Of a stretch of 64,000 nt of DNA, positions 59,564-64,000 are shown piece by piece. Each line of letters starts with the position of its first letter. The first letter of the stretch is position 1. The position numbers were made by a program, and so were the translations under genes. This stretch comes from G016234445 sp964438865 (GTDB lineage Bacteria; Chloroflexota; Dehalococcoidia; Tepidiformales; Tepidiformaceae), in contig CAYTMI010000007.1 of the NCBI GenBank assembly GCA_964438865.1, positions 1-64,000 of the forward strand. The letters run 5' to 3'. The notes beneath the pieces were generated by a model. It searched no databases. It saw only the letters and a program-made list of their open reading frames with translations, and was not told where the DNA came from.

Positions 59564-61984
59564 TCAATAGACGATTCTGCGCTCTTCGAGCGATGCAATC
59601 TCGTCACGTGGGATGCCAAGGACCTGGTGCAGCACGTATTCGTTGTGCTCGCCCAGCAGCGGCGCCGGGCGTTCGATGCGCGCGGGCGTGGCGGAAAGCT
59701 TCCATGGCGCCACTACCAGGTCGCGCCTGCCGAGCACCGGGTGGACAACGGGCTCAATGAATCCACGCGCTTCGAGCTGCCGGTCATGAGCGAGGCCGGC
59801 GGGCCCAAGGCATGGGAGCGCAGCCACACCGGCCGCCTGCAGGAGCTGCGTGGCTTCCTCCGCGCTGTGTTCCTGCGTCCACGCCTCCACCAGCCTGTCA
59901 AGCGCACGGCGGTTCTTCCGCCGCCCGGTGCCGGCGGCGAAGCGATCCTCACGTGTCCACCCCGGCTCTCCCAGGGTGCGGCGGAAGGCCATCCATTCGG
60001 CGTCGGAGCCCACGGCGATGGTTACCCACTCGTTGCCGCGACAGCGGTAGCTGTTGTGTGGCGCCATATGGGCGTCGTCGTTCCCGCGCCTGCGCGGCAG
60101 CCGGCCGGTGAGCTGGTACTCGGCGAAGAGGTGGCCGATCAGGCAGGTCACGCTTTCCGCGGACGAGAGGTCGATGTGCTGGCCTTCACCCGTCCGGGCC
60201 CGGTGGTTGAGCGCGCCCAGGATCGCGAATGCGCTCATCGTCGCCGACCGCAGGTCGACCGATCCGTAGAGCGGGACGGGCGCACCGCCCGCAACCCCGG
60301 TAACGGACGCCAGGCCGCCGATGGCGGAGAAGACCGGGGCGTAGCCTACGTACGTCCGTTCCGGGCCAGTTGAGCCCAGCGCCGAGGAACTCAACATGAT
60401 GATGTCGGGCTTCACCTTGCGCAGATCCTCGTAGCCAAGGCCAAGGCGGTCCATGACGCCCGGGCGCATGTTCTGCACCGCCACGTCGCTGACTGCCACC
60501 AGGCGGCGCGCGATCTCCACCGCTTCCGGACGCGTGAGGTTGAGACGCACGCTGCGCTTGTTCAGGTTCAGGTCGTTGAAGATGGTCGAGGAGTCGTGGC
60601 CGGTGAAGCGTTGTCCCGTCGTGAGGGACGTCGAGCGCGTGTGGTCGAGCCGCTGGGCGCTTTCGACCTTGAGCACTTCGGCGCCCAGCAGCCCCAGCTG
60701 GAAGGTGCCATAGGGCCCGGCCCATGCCCAGGTGAAATCGACCACCCGGATTCCTTCCAGGGCCTTCGGGCTACCAGGAGTCGTCGTCAAGTTACTCCCG
60801 CTTCTGATCCTCGCTTCCCGCAGACCGGCGATCTCCTCGGGACGACGCGCCAGCGGAGTGCGAAGGATCCCTTCGTTGTGCTGGCCGAGCAAGGGAGCGG
60901 CGCGGGCGCCACGCCACGGAGATTCGGAAAGCTGGAACGCCATCTTCGGCTGCCGATGCCTGCCCGCCTCCGGGTGATCGACCGTAGCGAAGAAGTCGCG
61001 GGCCGCCAGCTGCGGCGAGTCGAGCAGCTCAGCAATGTCTTGCACCGGCCCAACGGGGCAGCCGGCTGCCTGTCCCACGTGGTAGATCTCGTCCTTCGTG
61101 TGCTGCCGGGTCCACTGGATGAGGCGCCGCTGGATCTCGCCGACAAGCTTCCCTCGCTGCTCGCGGTCCGCGTAACGCTGGTCCGCGGCCCACTCCGGAT
61201 CCCCCATCATCTGGACCAGGGACCGCCACTGGTGGTCTTCGACGACGGTGATGACCACGTGTCCGTCCTTACACGGCAGGAGCCCGCCGAGGCGTGCCGG
61301 GGCCCGGTGATCCGGGGATTCGTCCCGGTTCCGGCTGCTGGAGATGTCCACGCGCTGGAGCGCCGCCAGCGCTTCGAACTTCGAGACGTCGACGTGCTGA
61401 CCCACGCCGGCTGCCTGGCGGGAAAAAAGCGCGGCCAGCGTCGCCACGCCCGCGCTGAGCCCGCTGTCATACTCGCCGATGAAGCCGCCAGCCGTGATCG
61501 GGCGCCCGCCCTTCCTCTTCGGCACGCTCCCGCCTTCAGTGGCGTTGAAGAGGTTAATGGGGTGGGCCCGGTAGTCGCGGTAGGGGCCAGTCTGGCCGAA
61601 TGGCGTAATCGACGTCATCACCAGCGCAGGGTTGAGCCTGGCGAGGTCGGCATAGCCGAGGCCCAGCGCAGGCAGATGTCCCGGTGGGCAGTCCTCGATG
61701 ACCACATCGGCAGCCGTCGCCAGCTCCCGGAACAGGGCCTGTCCTTCGGCCGACTCGAGGTCGAGCGTGACTCCGAACTTGTTGGTGTTCAGGTGCACGA
61801 ACACCGCGCTGCGCTCCGGGTGCGGGACGTTCCGGGGAAAGGGGCCGTAGGCTCTCGCCGGGTCCCCCGCAGGCGGTTCGACCTTGATGACTTCAGCGCC
61901 GAGATCGGCCAGCAGCCGGCCGCAGTACGGTCCCGCAATGAAGCTCGCGTATTCGAGCACCATTGTTCCGGTCAGTGCACCCAT
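59564..61984 (-). CDS. Second fused two-domain type III CoA-transferase, first half degenerate
   Basis: An 806-residue paralogue of the 54396-56816 protein with the same two-unit layout (first unit MGALTGTMVLEYASFIAG, second KALEGIRVVDFTWAWAG). The second half keeps the catalytic Asp in YGSVDLRSAT. In the first half the equivalent position is Glu171 (FIGEYDSGL), two residues from an Asp. It stands alone, divergent from the carboxylase gene. Substrate unknown. Confidence 0.85.
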   Translation of the reverse strand: MGALTGTMVLEYASFIAGPYCGRLLADLGAEVIKVEPPAGDPARAYGPFPRNVPHPERSAVFVHLNTNKFGVTLDLESAEGQALFRELATAADVVIEDCPPGHLPALGLGYADLARLNPALVMTSITPFGQTGPYRDYRAHPINLFNATEGGSVPKRKGGRPITAGGFIGEYDSGLSAGVATLAALFSRQAAGVGQHVDVSKFEALAALQRVDISSSRNRDESPDHRAPARLGGLLPCKDGHVVITVVEDHQWRSLVQMMGDPEWAADQRYADREQRGKLVGEIQRRLIQWTRQHTKDEIYHVGQAAGCPVGPVQDIAELLDSPQLAARDFFATVDHPEAGRHRQPKMAFQLSESPWRGARAAPLLGQHNEGILRTPLARRPEEIAGLREARIRSGSNLTTTPGSPKALEGIRVVDFTWAWAGPYGTFQLGLLGAEVLKVESAQRLDHTRSTSLTTGQRFTGHDSSTIFNDLNLNKRSVRLNLTRPEAVEIARRLVAVSDVAVQNMRPGVMDRLGLGYEDLRKVKPDIIMLSSSALGSTGPERTYVGYAPVFSAIGGLASVTGVAGGAPVPLYGSVDLRSATMSAFAILGALNHRARTGEGQHIDLSSAESVTCLIGHLFAEYQLTGRLPRRRGNDDAHMAPHNSYRCRGNEWVTIAVGSDAEWMAFRRTLGEPGWTREDRFAAGTGRRKNRRALDRLVEAWTQEHSAEEATQLLQAAGVAALPCLGPAGLAHDRQLEARGFIEPVVHPVLGRRDLVVAPWKLSATPARIERPAPLLGEHNEYVLHQVLGIPRDEIASLEERRIVY

Positions 61985-62411
61985 CTGGCCTCCGCGTCGG
62001 CGAGCAAGCCGGCGGCGTCAACACCCGGGAGGCGAAGGTTCAAACGCCAGGAGTCCAGCGCGCGATGCTTGCAGGCTTCGACACGAGTCACGGCGTCAAT
62101 TCTACCGGCAGCGCGGCTTGAGGCGGCCGCGCCCGCAGCTGAGCCTCCTCGGCGAGGTGGGACGCCGCACCAACATGGACCACGCGCACGCTCACAGCTG
62201 GCACATTCGGGCCTACGCTACGGTCGGCGATGGGCCATGGCCCGGGCGTCGATTTCGAATATGATTTGGTCCCTTGCTCTACCGTCGAGTCGCATCGTGT
62301 ATCCAGGCGGTGCGGTGAGGGCCATGGGTTGAGCTTGTCGCACGCCAGGTGTGATAGCCCCGCTCAACCCGGCGACGGAAACAGACGAGGCCCTGGCGAA
62401 GGAGGGGTTCA
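61985..62411. other. Divergent intergenic region upstream of the carboxylase gene
   Basis: These 427 bases hold no convincing gene. I see a possible -10 TATGAT (62260-62265), an AAGGAGGGG ribosome-binding site before the TTG at 62412, and the long hairpin described separately (62326-62370). Confidence 0.5.
62326..62370 (+). promoter_or_regulatory. Long hairpin in the leader of the carboxylase gene
   Basis: Perfect 9-base arms GGGTTGAGC/GCTCAACCC enclose a second stem TCGCAC/GTGTGA (one G-T pair). The structure ends 41 bases before the TTG start. It may be a regulatory leader element or a terminator; no T tract follows. Confidence 0.45.
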
Positions 62412-64000
62412 TTGGCTCAAGCAGAAGTTGAGGTGGAATTGCTCAAGCGCGTGCTGATAGGCAACCGCGGCGAGGTCGCCATACGCATCGCCAGGGCTGC
62501 CTCCGCACTCGGCATGGAGTCCGTCGGTGTCTACGCGCCCGCCGACTCGCTCGCCCTCCACACCCGCGTCACCACGCAGATGCTGGAGATCGGTGGGACC
62601 GAAGGGAGAACGGGCGACCCCGTGGCCGCATACCTGGATGCCGGGGCGCTGATCCGGGCCGCAAAGGTGAGCGGTTGCGATTGCGTCCACCCGGGCTATG
62701 GCTTCCTTTCCGAGAGCGCCTCATTTGCCGCGCTCTGTGCCGCCGAGGGTCTGGCCTTCGTTGGCCCACCGCCCTCCGCGCTCTCGTTGTTCGGTGACAA
62801 GGTCCGGGCGCGCTCGTTCGCGCAGTCCATCGGGATCCCGGTCGTGCCCGGAAGCACCGAAGCACTGGCATCACCGGAGGACGCGTTGCGGGTGGCAGCC
62901 GGCCTCGGCTATCCAGTCATGCTCAAGGCGGCGGCGGGTGGCGGCGGCCGCGGGATGCGCCTGGTCGAAGCGGCGAAGGATATGGCCGAGTCGTTTGAGC
63001 GCTGCCGTAGCGAGGCCCAGGCCGCCTTCGGAGACGGTACCCTCTTCCTCGAGAAAGTCATTGCCCGGCCGCGGCACATCGAAGTACAGGTCCTTGCGGA
63101 TGCACATGGCAATGTGATCCACCTTCACGAGCGGGACTGCTCGGTCCAGCAGAGACACCAGAAGGTCGTCGAGATCGCGCCCGCGCCCGGGCTGGATGCC
63201 CCCCTTCGAGAGCGGCTCCTGGCCGATGCGGTGAAACTCGCCCGGGCCGCCGGGTATGTCAACGCTGGTACGGTGGAGTTCCTCGTCTCCCCCGAGACAG
63301 GCGAGCACTTCTTCATCGAGTGCAACCCGCGGCTCCAGGTCGAGCACACCGTGACCGAACAGGTGACAGGTGTCGACATTGTCGAGGCGCAGTTCCGAAT
63401 CGCGTCGGGCGCGTCGCTCGCCTCGATGGGCCTTGGCAACCAGCAAGCCGTACCTGGCCCGCGTGGCTTTGCGGTGCAGGCGCGCGTGGTCGCAAGAGGG
63501 CCGGGCTCCATCACCGCCTACAAGGAACCGGCCGGTCCAGGTGTGCGGGTCGACGCCTGCGGTTACCTCGGCTACGCCCCCCCGCCGCAGTTCGACCCGC
63601 TGCTCGCGAAGGTCATCGGCTCGTCCAACTCCTCCTCGTCATTCGTCTCGGCCGTCGATCGGACGCTCCGCGCGCTCGACGAGTTTCACATCGCGGGACT
63701 GCCTACCAATCTCCCCCAATTGCGCGCCATCCTGTCGCACCCGCGCTTTCGCGGTGGAGATGCCAGGACGACGTTCCTCGCCGAGCAAACCGAGATCCTG
63801 AGCGCGTCGTTCTCTAACGGCAGTGGGCCCCTGTCCCTCTTTGAGCAGCAGGCAACAATCAAGGCCGTCAACACCGGCCCCCGTGCTCTTTCGCCCGCCG
63901 CGGCTCCCCCATCCCTCATGCCCGCACTGGAGGTGGCTGCAGGAATGCGAGCCGTGGAGTGTCCACTGGCGGGCACCGTGGTGGAGCTGGGGGTGAGCGA
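62412..64000 (+). CDS. Biotin-dependent carboxylase, biotin carboxylase plus start of biotinyl domain (cut by window edge)
   Basis: 529 codons are visible. The start is TTG (LAQAEVEVELLKRVLIGNRG) with AAGGAGGGG upstream; an in-frame stop at 62355 excludes earlier starts. The biotin carboxylase fold has NRGEVAIRIARAA, the Gly-rich ATP loop LKAAAGGGGRGMR, and IECNPRLQVEHTVTE, which matches the EMNPRLQVEHTVTE motif with Cys for Met. The last residues, VECPLAGTVVELGV, begin a biotinyl domain. So this is a fused BC-BCCP subunit of an acetyl/propionyl-type acyl-CoA carboxylase; the AMKM biotin site lies beyond the window. Confidence 0.9.
   Translation, partial: MAQAEVEVELLKRVLIGNRGEVAIRIARAASALGMESVGVYAPADSLALHTRVTTQMLEIGGTEGRTGDPVAAYLDAGALIRAAKVSGCDCVHPGYGFLSESASFAALCAAEGLAFVGPPPSALSLFGDKVRARSFAQSIGIPVVPGSTEALASPEDALRVAAGLGYPVMLKAAAGGGGRGMRLVEAAKDMAESFERCRSEAQAAFGDGTLFLEKVIARPRHIEVQVLADAHGNVIHLHERDCSVQQRHQKVVEIAPAPGLDAPLRERLLADAVKLARAAGYVNAGTVEFLVSPETGEHFFIECNPRLQVEHTVTEQVTGVDIVEAQFRIASGASLASMGLGNQQAVPGPRGFAVQARVVARGPGSITAYKEPAGPGVRVDACGYLGYAPPPQFDPLLAKVIGSSNSSSSFVSAVDRTLRALDEFHIAGLPTNLPQLRAILSHPRFRGGDARTTFLAEQTEILSASFSNGSGPLSLFEQQATIKAVNTGPRALSPAAAPPSLMPALEVAAGMRAVECPLAGTVVELGVS

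Noticed and set aside
62230..62457. 75-codon frame in the carboxylase leader
   Set aside because: Overlaps the long hairpin and the TTG start, lacks a ribosome-binding site and resembles nothing.
1..64000. CRISPR arrays, insertion sequences, phage or integrase genes
   Set aside because: No regularly spaced repeats, transposase or integrase motifs were seen on either strand.

Overview
The window is GC-rich, gene-dense bacterial chromosome. The gene content fits Chloroflexota, perhaps the Dehalococcoidia/Tepidiformia side. Reasons are an rpsL-rpsG-fusA-tuf operon, a full menaquinone operon, F420-type flavin enzymes, several type III (CaiB/BaiF) CoA-transferases, an aldehyde:ferredoxin oxidoreductase, split transketolase, citramalate synthase and a cysteine-motif LysM membrane protein. 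The phylum call is an inference from gene content; I could not compute a tree. I see no insertion sequence, phage or CRISPR array. The only toxin-antitoxin pair I am sure of is VapBC.

Layout. 1-3412: str operon (minus strand) with its promoter and a hairpin-bearing leader. 3737-5546: LysM membrane protein facing a YqeK/HIT pair. 5625-15740: minus-strand series S9 peptidase, SGNH hydrolase, menF-D-H-B-C-E, most junctions overlapping. 15801-16440: VapBC. 16441-19124: two-subunit transketolase and an enoyl-CoA hydratase. 19215-20126: SMP-30 lactonase. 20129-22715: citramalate synthase operon with a short leader peptide, two DUF genes and a small membrane protein. 22738-27213: MoaD-like protein, S41 peptidase, AOR, GntR regulator. 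27293-32846: PilZ, VWA, HDOD and CapA proteins. 32858-38480: iron uptake (FTR1 permease, cupredoxin lipoprotein, Fe3+ ABC transporter) behind an IdeR/DtxR-like box. 38560-43829: F420-type enzymes, CoA-transferase, lipoprotein hydrolase, two phosphatases. 43836-48239: orphan nuoB, zinc ribbon, EVE, RibD, DinB, patatin. 48327-51834: triple-repeat membrane protein and a large LuxR-type ATPase regulator. 52068-64000: acyl-CoA catabolism genes, a large secreted protein, tRNA-Arg, a second fused CoA-transferase, and the start of a biotin-dependent carboxylase.

The most interesting parts are regulatory. cimA is preceded by a predicted short leader peptide rich in Val/Ile codons. A few bases after its stop codon lies a segment exactly complementary to the cimA ribosome-binding site, which suggests translational attenuation by branched-chain amino acids. 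Many genes that open a transcription unit have a -10-like box 6-8 bases before the start codon and no Shine-Dalgarno, the signature of leaderless mRNAs. In one case a palindromic -10 (AGTATACT) appears to serve two divergent leaderless genes. Two 806-residue fused CoA-transferases have lost the catalytic Asp in the first half only, and a CapA-family protein carries an extra N-terminal region resembling a phosphate-binding-protein domain.
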